DNA from: DATKIY01 sp963726755
Lineage (GTDB): Bacteria; Actinomycetota; Actinomycetes; JAHEKZ01
NCBI GenBank assembly: GCA_963726755.1
Contig: CAVSDB010000001.1
Coordinates: 434,001 to 498,000, forward strand
DNA: 64,000 nt
Direction: 5' to 3'
Shown here: positions 55,470-63,732 of the stretch, in pieces
How positions within the stretch are numbered: position 1 is the first letter of the stretch
How the letters are laid out: each line of letters begins with the position of its first letter
The notes under the pieces: generated by a model
Seen by the model: only the letters and a program-made list of their open reading frames with translations
Databases searched by the model: none
Told to the model about the DNA's origin: nothing
Position numbers and translations under genes: made by a program

Positions 55470-55946
55470 TTAGCACCTGATCCTGGTCTCACGGTCGAAC
55501 ACCGAACCGTGCAACAGGTGGCCCTTGTGACCCAGCACTTGAGCGAAGATCCAGACCCGAATCATGCTACGACCGTGCTCCCACTCGCCGCGCTTAAAGG
55601 TGTTGCACTGCATGCGGAGTGAGATCTCGTGAGCTCCGGTGGTTACCGGCTTGTTGAAGTGGACGGTTTCGCGATCACGGTCGGCCCATGTCCCGCTCGT
55701 ACCGTGACTCTGGCCGCTGATAGCGACCGTCGCCAGTCCCCGCCGGTACTCGGCCCCGCACCGGAGAAGCCCGAAGACCTGAACCCAGCGTGCATTCTTG
55801 TCGTCTCGATCGACACGCTTAATGGTTTCCGGCTCAAGGATGCATTGCCCGACGAAGGCGTTCCCGTCGATTTGCTCGGCCAGCGCAGGAGTTGATCCGA
55901 GCACTAGAGCCGCAACGATCCCGACGACTGTTAGAAGTCTTCGCAT
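55470..55946 (-). CDS. Secreted hypothetical protein
   Basis: 158 residues. A signal peptide (MRRLLTVVGIVAALVLGSTP, cleavage near ALA-EQ) is followed by a mature part with four cysteines, likely two disulfides, and a beta-rich look (VQVFGLLRCGAEYRRGLATV, GAHEISLRMQCNTFKRGEW). I do not recognise the family. It is convergent with SulP. Confidence 0.7.
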   Translation of the reverse strand: MRRLLTVVGIVAALVLGSTPALAEQIDGNAFVGQCILEPETIKRVDRDDKNARWVQVFGLLRCGAEYRRGLATVAISGQSHGTSGTWADRDRETVHFNKPVTTGAHEISLRMQCNTFKRGEWEHGRSMIRVWIFAQVLGHKGHLLHGSVFDRETRIRC

Positions 55947-56077
55947 GCGTTCTCCTGCCTCAGACGCCGAGGCGTCAGGCTAGTGCGTTGGGGGCCTCCA
56001 CGCACGACCACCGTCAAACGCAGGCCTGGATTGAAACGGAAAGACTTAGACGGAGGTCAGAGTAAGGGAGTCGGCAC

Positions 56078-56083
56078 TATCCT
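56078..56083 (+). promoter_or_regulatory. Possible -10 element (TATCCT)
   Basis: TATCCT lies 24 bases before the ATG at 56107, giving a leader of about 15 bases for the septum-formation gene. Confidence 0.35.
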
Positions 56084-56106
56084 CAGGTCCCAAGAATGGG
56101 GCACCC

Positions 56107-57108
56107 ATGCGGTTTCGATCTAGAGAACCCGACCAAGCCGGCGACCCGGCGATAGCCGACGTCGAGTCGCCGATTGTCGGGGACGAGTTGTCGGCTGGCA
56201 GCCCCTCGCCCTCCGGGGTCTCGCGGGTGTTGGGACGCGTGCCAATCACGGCGTTGCTCATCGTGGTCATCGCGGTGTTTGCGATCGCCACGCGACCTTG
56301 GGATTCAGTGAAGGCGGTGGATCCCAACCCGGTGCCGACTCCGAATCTCTTGGTTGATCCGGCGCCGAGCGTGGGCAACTGCTACACGTACACGTTCTTC
56401 GACTTCGCGCAGGCAACTGAAACAAGTCCACAAGTCTCGTGCGCTGATCCGAGGCACGTCGCCTACACGGTGACCGTCATCAGGGCGCCTAAGGTCTCTC
56501 TCCCATACGACTTCGACAATGCCGCCGCGAATGCGTCTGTGGCCGCGTGTCAACCACCCGTTGACCAGTTGACCGGCATCGGCGACGGCGTCGAATTCTC
56601 TTCGATTCTGGGCGCCGTCTACGAACCGACTTCGCTTCAACTTCGGGACGGTCAACGATGGCTGCGCTGCGATGTCGTGGAGCGAGGTCCGAAGGGTTCT
56701 CTAAGGCCACTCCCGATGCGGCTCGACCAATCACTTGCGAGCGGACCGAATGTGCGCGACGCCCTCTGCGTGCACCCCGGTCCATGGGTGCCGGGCATGC
56801 ACGGGGACCCTTCGATAATGGGATGGTCCAATCTTGCCGATTGCTCCGATCCGGATGCCGTTGTCGCTATCCGATCGGCCCACCTCGGACTCGACGCGAC
56901 GACTTGGCCCGGTGCTACCCGGGTGAACCGGGCAGCAGATCGCGCTTGCCGTACCGAATCCTCGCGGTTCGTTGGCCTGGCGTTGTCTCCACTGACGGCG
57001 CCGCAGGACTCGTGGACTCCAGAAACCTTGTGCGTTGCTGAAATGACGGACTACCGCAAGTGGGTCGCAAAGGGAAAGTCACTGGCAATCCGTAGGGTCA
57101 ATAGATAG
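56107..57108 (+). CDS. Septum formation family membrane protein
   Basis: 333 residues. One transmembrane helix (about 45-63) follows a 40-residue cytoplasmic part. The extracytoplasmic region repeats the Septum_form pattern: PSVGNCYTYTFF then VSCADPRHVAYTV, and later PTSLQLRDGQRWLRCDVV. The paired cysteines are typical. The family is named from association with septation in actinobacteria; the biochemical role is not known. It overlaps the convergent acetyltransferase gene by 11 bases. Confidence 0.85.
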   Translation: MRFRSREPDQAGDPAIADVESPIVGDELSAGSPSPSGVSRVLGRVPITALLIVVIAVFAIATRPWDSVKAVDPNPVPTPNLLVDPAPSVGNCYTYTFFDFAQATETSPQVSCADPRHVAYTVTVIRAPKVSLPYDFDNAAANASVAACQPPVDQLTGIGDGVEFSSILGAVYEPTSLQLRDGQRWLRCDVVERGPKGSLRPLPMRLDQSLASGPNVRDALCVHPGPWVPGMHGDPSIMGWSNLADCSDPDAVVAIRSAHLGLDATTWPGATRVNRAADRACRTESSRFVGLALSPLTAPQDSWTPETLCVAEMTDYRKWVAKGKSLAIRRVNR

Positions 57109-57610
57109 TCGATTGCCCGAGCCCTATGGCCTTCACCATCAACTGAGTTCGTTCGGAGGCGCGACGCAGCGTCCCGCCGTCATCCCAGTCGTACTCCGTG
57201 ACATCCCAGACATCCGTAGGTCGGTAGCCGAGCCTTGCGTACAACCGGGCTGCTCCCGGATTGTCGTCACCGACTCCCAGGGCGGCGACGGGAATGCCCC
57301 GGTCCTGGAGGAGTGCCTCAGCGGCGGCGATCAGCTGAGTCCCAACTGCGAGGCGTTGCCAAGCGGGTCGCACCTGAAGGTGGTTGATCTCAACAGCGTT
57401 CGGGAAGCCGCTGCGTGCATTCGGCCCGACGCAGCCACCCCACTGCACCATGCAATAGCCCGTCGCCTCGTCGGCTTTCCACGCGACTAGGAACGTCGAC
57501 TGCCCAGTCTGTTGTGCCGCGAAGTGCGCCTCATGGACTTTGACCTGCTCTGGCCAGGAGGTGGCCAACGCCGCTAGATCGTGCTCGCTGCAAGGGCGCG
57601 TCTCCACCAT
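57098..57610 (-). CDS. GNAT family N-acetyltransferase
   Basis: 170 residues from the ATG at 57610; a longer start at 57655 is possible but adds a Cys/Gly-rich segment unlike the family. The acetyl-CoA loop is in HLQVRPAWQRLAVGTQLIAA (variant of Q/RxxGxG/A), followed by PVAALGVGDDNPGAARLYARLGY, the classic motif B. The substrate is unknown. Confidence 0.85.
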   Translation of the reverse strand: MVETRPCSEHDLAALATSWPEQVKVHEAHFAAQQTGQSTFLVAWKADEATGYCMVQWGGCVGPNARSGFPNAVEINHLQVRPAWQRLAVGTQLIAAAEALLQDRGIPVAALGVGDDNPGAARLYARLGYRPTDVWDVTEYDWDDGGTLRRASERTQLMVKAIGLGQSTIY

Positions 57611-57712
57611 CTGATTGCAGCATGGACCGGCTGTTCCGCCGCACCACACTGGCATCTGATGCTGATTGACGAGTGCCTAGAGCCTGAATGAGAGTCAAAT
57701 AATTCAACTGCA

Positions 57713-57728
57713 TTGATCATATGATCAA
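57713..57728. promoter_or_regulatory. Perfect 16-bp palindrome, candidate TetR operator
   Basis: TTGATCATATGATCAA is a perfect palindrome 76 bases upstream of a TetR gene, inside an AT-rich stretch (about 57690-57803) that contrasts with the GC-rich surroundings. Size and position fit an autoregulatory TetR operator. Confidence 0.55.
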
Positions 57729-57804
57729 CAAAGTTCCAGAAAAATATTGGATTGTTGTCGCAACTAACCTTGAATCATTTACTGAATGTGGTTAAGTTTA
57801 TTTC

Positions 57805-58443
57805 ATGGCGAGACCAAGCAAACAGGGTGAACGCCGGGAGGAGATCCGTCAGGCGGCTGCCCGCGCCATCATCAGTGGCTCAGGTCAGCCTCCCCTTCGC
57901 TTGACGGATGTGGCGAGAGAGGCCGGGATGACGCCGGCGGCGATCCTCTACTACTACGCGGATGTCGACGAGTTGCTGCGTGAGTGTGCGCGGCATGCAA
58001 TGACTCGCTACACCGATGACCGATTGCGGCACTTGGAGTCGCACACGGACCCGACACAACAATTGGCGGCGGTGCTCGCCGAGAGTTTGCCGCAGGGACC
58101 GGATGATCCCGACTGGGTGCTGTACTTCGCCGACGCCTCCTCTGGTCGCGATCCGGCTCGAGCAGTGGTCAGTTGCGCAATCTTCGACGCATCAGTAGAG
58201 ATTTATCGCCAGATTCTGCATCGCGGTGCCGAGATGGGCGTCTTTCATCTGATTGACAGCCCGCTGGCGATCGCGCGGACGCTGGGAGCGCTCGAGGACG
58301 GTCTGGCCATCTACATCGTCAACCGGCACCCGGTCATCGATCGAATCGAGGCCACCCAGATGGTCTTGCGCTACGTGCAGGCGGCTACCGGAGTCGACCT
58401 CAGCAGCGTGGATTTGAAAGCGCTTAGTGAGCAGCCTGTATGA
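57805..58443 (+). CDS. TetR family regulator (BetI-like)
   Basis: 212 residues. The helix-turn-helix is in LRLTDVAREAGMTPAAILYYYADVDEL (read in two parts) and the C-terminal domain resembles the BetI group (LAIARTLGALEDGLAIYIVN). Its stop overlaps the start of the GcvT-family gene (ATGA). A perfect palindrome lies upstream. It probably controls an N-methyl amine or one-carbon function, inferred from the partner. Confidence 0.88.
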   Translation: MARPSKQGERREEIRQAAARAIISGSGQPPLRLTDVAREAGMTPAAILYYYADVDELLRECARHAMTRYTDDRLRHLESHTDPTQQLAAVLAESLPQGPDDPDWVLYFADASSGRDPARAVVSCAIFDASVEIYRQILHRGAEMGVFHLIDSPLAIARTLGALEDGLAIYIVNRHPVIDRIEATQMVLRYVQAATGVDLSSVDLKALSEQPV

Positions 58444-59132
58444 AGACAACGCCGTTTCACAGCCGAACGCTGCCGCTAAATCACGAACTGTCGTGGTACG
58501 AGTGGGACGGGTGGGTTGTTCCCGACTCCTACGACGACATGTACGCAGAGCTGCGCGCGACACGGGAGCGAGCGTCGATGGCAGACATGTCACCGATGTC
58601 GAAGTATGAGATCTCCGGTCCGCAGGCAGGGCAGTTCCTCGACTTTCTAGTGACCCGTGACATGTCCACTGTCGAAGTGGGTCAGGCCGTCTACACCCCG
58701 TGGTGCGACGACGCGGGAAGGCTGCTCTGTGACGGCGTGGTGTTTCGCCTTGGCGAAGACCGGTTCCTAGTGACCGCCGACCCGCACATGATCTGGTTCA
58801 GCCAGCGAGCTCAGGGTTACGACGTCTCAATAGCCGACGTCACAGAAGACCTAGGGCTCCTGGCCGTGCAGGGACCTCACTCGCAGCAGGTCATGGAAGC
58901 ACTCACCGGGACAGACTGGGGGGATCTCCCATTCTCCCGGTGCCGAACGATTGATGTGGCTGGGGCGAGAATCGTCGTCGCACGTCAGGGGTTCACGGGG
59001 GAGCACGGGTACGAACTGCAGGTACCCAGGGACGCTTGCCCCGACGTGTGGGACGCACTTACCGCAGCCGGAGAACCCTGCTGCAAGGCCGCGTCTCCAC
59101 GCTCACATTGGACCAGTTCAACGTGCGATTGA
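58440..59132 (+). pseudogene. GcvT/aminomethyltransferase family protein, C-terminally truncated
   Basis: 230 residues; intact relatives are about 370. The folate-binding N-terminal domain is present (MADMSPMSKYEISGPQAGQF, LLAVQGPHSQQVMEALTG, GFTGEHGYELQVPRD). After VWDALTAAGEP (about 59080) the family sequence stops and about 17 unrelated residues lead to a stop; no other frame continues the domain. The new sequence belongs to a block that is repeated 158 bases later, which suggests a recombination or deletion endpoint (or misassembly). It is translationally coupled to the TetR gene. Confidence 0.8.
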
Positions 59133-59150
59133 GGAGAATGCCACCGGCCC
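59098..59150 (+). repeat. Direct repeat D1 at the gcvT truncation point
   Basis: About 53 bases (CACGCTCACATTGGACCAG onward, through GTGCGATTGAGG) that recur at 59256-59309 with roughly 75-80% identity. Confidence 0.65.
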
Positions 59151-59188
59151 TGGCGTCTTCGCTTCCCCAGCACCTGCATTTCTGGCCA

Positions 59189-59233
59189 GTTCGCGACGGT
59201 GAGCGGTGATATGCGCCGCTGGTTGTCGCAAAC
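59189..59233. repeat. Dispersed hairpin repeat, copy B
   Basis: 40/45 identical to the copy at 55414-55458. GTT-C-GCGAC pairs with GTCGC-A-AAC and AGCGG pairs with CCGCT around a 9-base loop. Differences from copy A leave the inner stem intact, and the outer G-U pair of copy A is a G-C here. Confidence 0.7.
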
Positions 59234-59255
59234 CGAGTCACCGCGTCCACGTCCG

Positions 59256-59309
59256 CACGCTCGCTCGGACCAGTTCCGCTGTGCGATTGAGGGGAATGGC
59301 ACCCGCCCC
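59256..59309 (+). repeat. Direct repeat D2, upstream of the EttA gene
   Basis: Second copy of the D block, 158 bases after the first. It runs up to the -10 element of the downstream ABC-F gene, so D2 is probably the native upstream region and D1 the duplicate. Confidence 0.65.
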
Positions 59310-59311
59310 GG

Positions 59312-59317
59312 TAGATT
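59312..59317 (+). promoter_or_regulatory. -10 element (TAGATT) of a leaderless transcript
   Basis: TAGATT ends 6 bases before the GTG at 59324 with no Shine-Dalgarno between. The mRNA probably begins at the start codon. Confidence 0.55.
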
Positions 59318-59323
59318 GCAGCA

Positions 59324-60996
59324 GTGGCTGAATTCATTTACACGATGTCCAAAGCGCGTAAAGCGCACGGCGACAAGCTGATCCTCGACAACGTGACGCT
59401 GGCGTTCTATCCCGGCGCGAAGATCGGTGTGGTCGGACCGAACGGCGCCGGTAAGTCCAGCGTGCTCGAAGATCATGGCCGGCCTGGACCAGCCGTCCAA
59501 CGGCGACGCGATGCTCAGCCCTGGCTACACAGTCGGAATTCTGCTGCAGGAGCCCGAACTCGACCCGGACAAGACGGTGCTGGAGAACGTCGAGGAGGGC
59601 GTTGCCGAGACCAAGGGCATGATGGCTCGCTTCAACGAGGTCTCTGAACTGATGTCGCAACCGGACGCTGACTTCGACAAGTTGCTCGCCGAGATGGGCA
59701 CACTTCAGGAGAAGCTCGACCACGCCAACGCATGGGACCTCGACTCGCAGCTTGAGCAGGCGATGGACGCCCTGCGGTGTCCGCCGCCGGATGCCGACGT
59801 CACTGTGCTGTCCGGGGGAGAGCGACGACGCGTCGCGCTCTGCAAGTTGCTGCTTCAGCAGCCCGACCTGCTGCTGCTCGACGAGCCGACCAACCACTTG
59901 GACGCCGAGAGTGTGCTCTGGCTGGAGCAGCACCTGGAGAAGTACCCAGGCACCGTCGTGGCCGTAACGCACGACCGGTACTTCCTCGACAACGTGGCGC
60001 AATGGATCCTCGAACTCGACCGCGGGCGCGCGTATCCGTACGAAGGCAACTACTCGACGTACCTCGAGGCGAAGGCATCGCGCCTCAAGGTCGAGGGGCA
60101 GAAGGACGCCAAGCGCAAGAAGCGTCTGACCGAGGAACTCGAGTGGGTTCGCTCCAATGCCAAGGCTCGCCAGACCAAGAGCAAGGCGCGCCTCGACCGT
60201 TACGAAGAAATGGCTGCTGAAGCTGACAAGACACGCAAACTCGACTTCGAAGAGATCCAGATTCCCCCGGGCCCACGTCTGGGCAGCACGGTGATCGAGG
60301 CGATCAACCTCAACAAGGGCTTCGACGACCGGCTGCTGATGGACAACCTGTCGTTCTCGCTGCCACGAAACGGCATTGTCGGCATCATCGGACCGAACGG
60401 CGTCGGCAAGACCACGCTGTTCAAGATGATTATCGGCGACGAGAAACCCGACAGTGGCGACATCAAAGATCGGCGAGACGGTCAAACTCTCTTACGTCGA
60501 CCAGGGACGTATGGGGTTGGACGGAACCAAGAACGTCTGGCAGTTGGTGTCCGACGAACTCGACTGGATCAAGGTCGGCAATGTCGAGATGCCCTCGCGT
60601 GCGTACGTCGCGGCGTTCGGTTTCAAAGGACCTGATCAGCAGAAGCCAGCCAAGGTGCTGTCCGGTGGTGAGCGCAACCGGTTGAACCTGGCGTTGACGC
60701 TGAAGCAGGGCGGGAACGTGCTGTTGCTCGATGAGCCGACGAACGACCTCGACGTAGAAACCCTTTCCAGCCTTGAAGATGCGCTGCTCGAGTTCCCCGG
60801 ATGCGCAGTGATCACGTCCCACGACCGGTGGTTCCTCGACCGAGTCGCGACGCACATCTTGGCGTACGAAGGCGACTCCCAGTGGTTCTGGTTCGAGGGC
60901 AACTTCGAGTCGTACGAGGCAAACAAAGTCGAGCGCATGGGTGCTGACGCGGCTCGGCCGCATCGCGCGACGTACCGCAAGCTCACGCGCGGATAG
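59324..60996 (+). CDS. ettA: ABC-F ATPase, energy-dependent translational throttle EttA (two frameshifts)
   Basis: EttA binds the ribosomal E site and links elongation to the ATP/ADP ratio. The start MAEFIYTMSKARKAHGDK is typical. Two ATPase domains have Walker A VVGPNGAGKSS and IIGPNGVGKTT, signature LSGGERRRVAL and LSGGERNRLNL, and Walker B LLLLDEPTNHLD and VLLLDEPTNDLD. The arm and linker region is rich in KAKRKKRL-type charges. The frame breaks twice: an extra G at 59468 (GKSSVL to KIMAGLDQPSNGD) and an extra A in the AAA at 60465-60467 (SGDI to KIGETVKLSYVDQG). Otherwise it is intact. Confidence 0.95.
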
Positions 60997-61010
60997 ACCG
61001 GCGGTTCGCG

Positions 61011-61424
61011 TTGCGTCACCGATACCTGTGCCCGATGCGGTGGTCGGACATGGACGCCTACGGACATGTCAACAACGTCGCGTTCTTGACGTATCTCGAA
61101 GAGGCGCGCGTCGACATGCTGTTCGTGAATGCGGGCAGCGAAGCCGCAACTGAACAGTTGGCGTCTGGTGTTGTCGTTGCGCGGCACGAGATCGACTACA
61201 AGGCGCCGTTGGTATTCCGTCCCGAGCCCGTCCCGATCGATCTGTGGCTGATGAACCTCGGAACGTCGTCGTTCACCATCGGCTACGAGATCAAGGACGA
61301 CGACGGTCCGATCTACGTTCGTGCGTCCACGGTGATGGTGCCGTACGACATCAAGGCGGAACGACCGCGTCGGGTCTCGGACGCTGAGCGGGATGCACTC
61401 TCGAAGTTTGTCGAGAGCGAATGA
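61011..61424 (+). CDS. Acyl-CoA thioesterase (4HBT hotdog fold)
   Basis: 137 residues. MRWSDMDAYGHVNNVAFLTY with the catalytic Asp, and YLEEARVDML, are the 4-hydroxybenzoyl-CoA thioesterase / YbgC pattern. It hydrolyses an acyl-CoA of unknown chain. It begins 14 bases after the EttA stop with a TTG, and its end overlaps the next ORF (ATGA), so the three form an operon. Confidence 0.88.
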   Translation: MRHRYLCPMRWSDMDAYGHVNNVAFLTYLEEARVDMLFVNAGSEAATEQLASGVVVARHEIDYKAPLVFRPEPVPIDLWLMNLGTSSFTIGYEIKDDDGPIYVRASTVMVPYDIKAERPRRVSDAERDALSKFVESE

Positions 61425-62053
61425 CCTTGCTCGCCCTGGTTGACGACCTCGAACGTGCTGGCTTGGCGCAGTACCTCGAGCGGTTGATCGCTCTCGACAA
61501 CCGAGCGGCGGTCCGACTCCAGGCCGGCGGTCAGGTCCTGGGCGTCTGGTCCGGTCCGCCGTTCGAGGTTGTGGCACTGAAGCCAGTCGCACTGCAGGAG
61601 CCTGCACAGTTAGACGTCACGGTGTCGGCACAGCGGGTGTTGGAGCGCGTGGAGGAGAGTGCGGTGTTCGAGGCGCCGCCGTCCGTCACCGGACCGAGTT
61701 GGGTCGGGCTGCTGCCGCCACGTGTGGGCTGGGAACTACGAGGACAAAGCGATGTCGCCAACGTTCGGGCGGCCGTTGAGTCTGCGAAGGACTTCTTCAA
61801 GTTGCGCACCGAGGGCATCACTGAGCGAGCCAAACTCGAAGCTGTTGCCAATGATGTCTGGGAGCGAGCCTGCCTCGCCGAAGTACCGACGCGCTCCGCT
61901 CATGCAGCCGAAGCGCTGGGCCTGCTAGGACCAGGGGACGGCGAGGTTTTGGCGTTCTCGACGGACTCGTGGACGCGGCTGAGCGCGCCCGGGGGAAGCG
62001 TGGCGGCACGCCGAGGACTGCTGCCGAGCATCCCGTTCTTCGCGTTGTCGTAG
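61421..62053 (+). CDS. Conserved-looking actinobacterial hypothetical protein
   Basis: 210 residues, soluble. Notable segments are WSGPPFEVVALKPVALQEPA, SWVGLLPPRVGWELRG and FFKLRTEGITERAKLEAVAND. I do not know a named family. Its overlap with the thioesterase gene (ATGA) and position after ettA suggest a conserved housekeeping unit. Function unknown. Confidence 0.75.
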   Translation: MTLLALVDDLERAGLAQYLERLIALDNRAAVRLQAGGQVLGVWSGPPFEVVALKPVALQEPAQLDVTVSAQRVLERVEESAVFEAPPSVTGPSWVGLLPPRVGWELRGQSDVANVRAAVESAKDFFKLRTEGITERAKLEAVANDVWERACLAEVPTRSAHAAEALGLLGPGDGEVLAFSTDSWTRLSAPGGSVAARRGLLPSIPFFALS

Positions 62054-62158
62054 TCACTAAGAGGCGCGATCGAAGGCTGTTCGCTCCGCCGGGTGGGTGG
62101 ATATGGCCTTTTGGTACGGGTCCGATCGGGTGACGAATCGCGTCCTGCTTTAAGACCG

Positions 62159-62180
62159 CCCTCGACGGGAGTCGAGAGGG
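62159..62180 (+). promoter_or_regulatory. Hairpin overlapping the ribosome-binding site of the DUF1800 gene
   Basis: CCCTCGAC (62159-62166) can pair with GTCGAGAGGG (62171-62180, one bulged A) around GGGA. The 3' arm contains the GAGAGGG Shine-Dalgarno five bases before the ATG at 62185, so the fold would hide the site. Confidence 0.4.
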
Positions 62181-62184
62181 AATC

Positions 62185-63729
62185 ATGAAAGCCGTTCCCC
62201 TTCCCAACCGTCGGGATGTTCTGAAGCTCTCCGCGGTGGCGGCCGGTGGGACCCTCGTTTCAGGTGCGCTGGTGTCGACCGCTGAGGCGGCTGTCCCGCC
62301 GCTGGCCCGAATCAACTTCGCATCGCACGATCAGAATCTGCATCTGGCACGACGCGCCACGTATGGCCCGACCCCTTCGCTGCTTGCGTCCATTCGCAAG
62401 CTGGGCCGTGATAAGTGGCTGGCACAACAGCTCAACCCTTCCCATATTGACGACAGTGCGTGCGACAAGCTCATCAAGTCGCGCTTCCCGCAACTGAGTT
62501 GGTCTATCGCGCAGGCACACGCCGATCCTGACTATGGCTGGGATCGGATGATGGACCTCAGCAAAGCGACGATTGCCAGGGCTACTTGGAGCAAGCGTCA
62601 ACTGTTCGAGGTAATGGTCGAGTTCTGGTCCAATCACCTGAACTTCACCAACTTCAGTGACTACGCCGCGGACAACCGTGCCGATTACGACCGAACGGTC
62701 ATCCGCAAGCACGCTCTAGGTCGGTTCGAAGACATGTTGGTCGCGAGTTGCCAACACCCGGGGATGTTGTACTACCTGAACAACGCTGAGTCGACGAAGG
62801 ACAACCCGAACGAGAACTACGGTCGGGAGCTCCTCGAACTGCACTCCGTCGGTGTTGACGGTGGCTACAACGAAGACGACATGCGCATGTCGACGCTGAT
62901 CATGACCGGCTTCAGCGTCAACTGGGAGACCGCGCTCTTTGAGTACAACACCTGGGCGCACTACCGCGGCAAGGTCAGCGTCCTGGGCTTCCATGACGCG
63001 AACAAGGCTGCAAACGGCAAGGATGTCGGACTCCGGTACGTCAAGTACTTGGCCCGGCACCCACAGACGGCGAAGCACATCGCCCGCAAGCTTTGTCTTC
63101 GCTTCGTCTCGGACGATCCGCCGCAATCGCTCATCGACGCGTTGGCGCACACGTACCTGAAGAACAACACCGATATCAAGCCGGTGCTGCACCAACTACT
63201 CACGAGCAAGGCGTTCGAGCAATCGATCGCGAAGAAGACGCGACGTCCGTACGAAGACGTCATCGCGACGCTCCGAATCCTGGGCTACCAGCCCGAGAAG
63301 AGCGGGTCTGACGGCACGCAAGCGCTGTATTGGTCGTGCGGAGATCTCGGACACGCGCCGATGGCCTGGGGACCGCCCAACGGTTACCCGGACGAAGCCT
63401 CTGCGTGGCAGTCCGCTGGCAACACGGTCGGCCGTTGGAACATCCACATGTCGTTGGCTGCTCATTGGTGGCCAGGCTCGGATCTGGTGCAGCCCGACTT
63501 GCGCAAGTTGCTTCCTAAGAAACTACCCAAGACGTACGGAGGCTTCGTAGATGCACTGTCGAATCGCCTTGTCTTCCGCACGCTCGCTGACGACCACCGC
63601 AAGGCCGTCCTTAAGTTCGTCGAGAAGCAGGCGAATTCACCGCTGTCGCCTGACGACGCCGCGCTTACCTGGCGATTCTCCCAAGTCGTCGCGCTGATTC
63701 TCGATTCGCCCTACCACGGGATCCGGTGA
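62185..63729 (+). CDS. DUF1800 family protein, Tat-exported
   Basis: 514 residues. The Tat signal is PLPNRRDVLKLSAVAAGGTL, ending near STAEA. The mature part has the DUF1800 pattern: HLARRATYGPTPSLLASI, LFEVMVEFWSNHLN, NPNENYGRELLELHSVGVDG and YNEDDMRMSTLIMTGFSVNW. The family function is unknown; members are usually encoded beside a DUF1501 protein, as here (3 bases downstream). They probably act together outside the membrane. Confidence 0.92.
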   Translation: MKAVPLPNRRDVLKLSAVAAGGTLVSGALVSTAEAAVPPLARINFASHDQNLHLARRATYGPTPSLLASIRKLGRDKWLAQQLNPSHIDDSACDKLIKSRFPQLSWSIAQAHADPDYGWDRMMDLSKATIARATWSKRQLFEVMVEFWSNHLNFTNFSDYAADNRADYDRTVIRKHALGRFEDMLVASCQHPGMLYYLNNAESTKDNPNENYGRELLELHSVGVDGGYNEDDMRMSTLIMTGFSVNWETALFEYNTWAHYRGKVSVLGFHDANKAANGKDVGLRYVKYLARHPQTAKHIARKLCLRFVSDDPPQSLIDALAHTYLKNNTDIKPVLHQLLTSKAFEQSIAKKTRRPYEDVIATLRILGYQPEKSGSDGTQALYWSCGDLGHAPMAWGPPNGYPDEASAWQSAGNTVGRWNIHMSLAAHWWPGSDLVQPDLRKLLPKKLPKTYGGFVDALSNRLVFRTLADDHRKAVLKFVEKQANSPLSPDDAALTWRFSQVVALILDSPYHGIR

Positions 63730-63732
63730 GCC

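Noticed and set aside
59334..60485. 383-codon open frame on the minus strand opposite ettA
   Set aside because: Shadow of ettA; the plus strand carries all ABC motifs.
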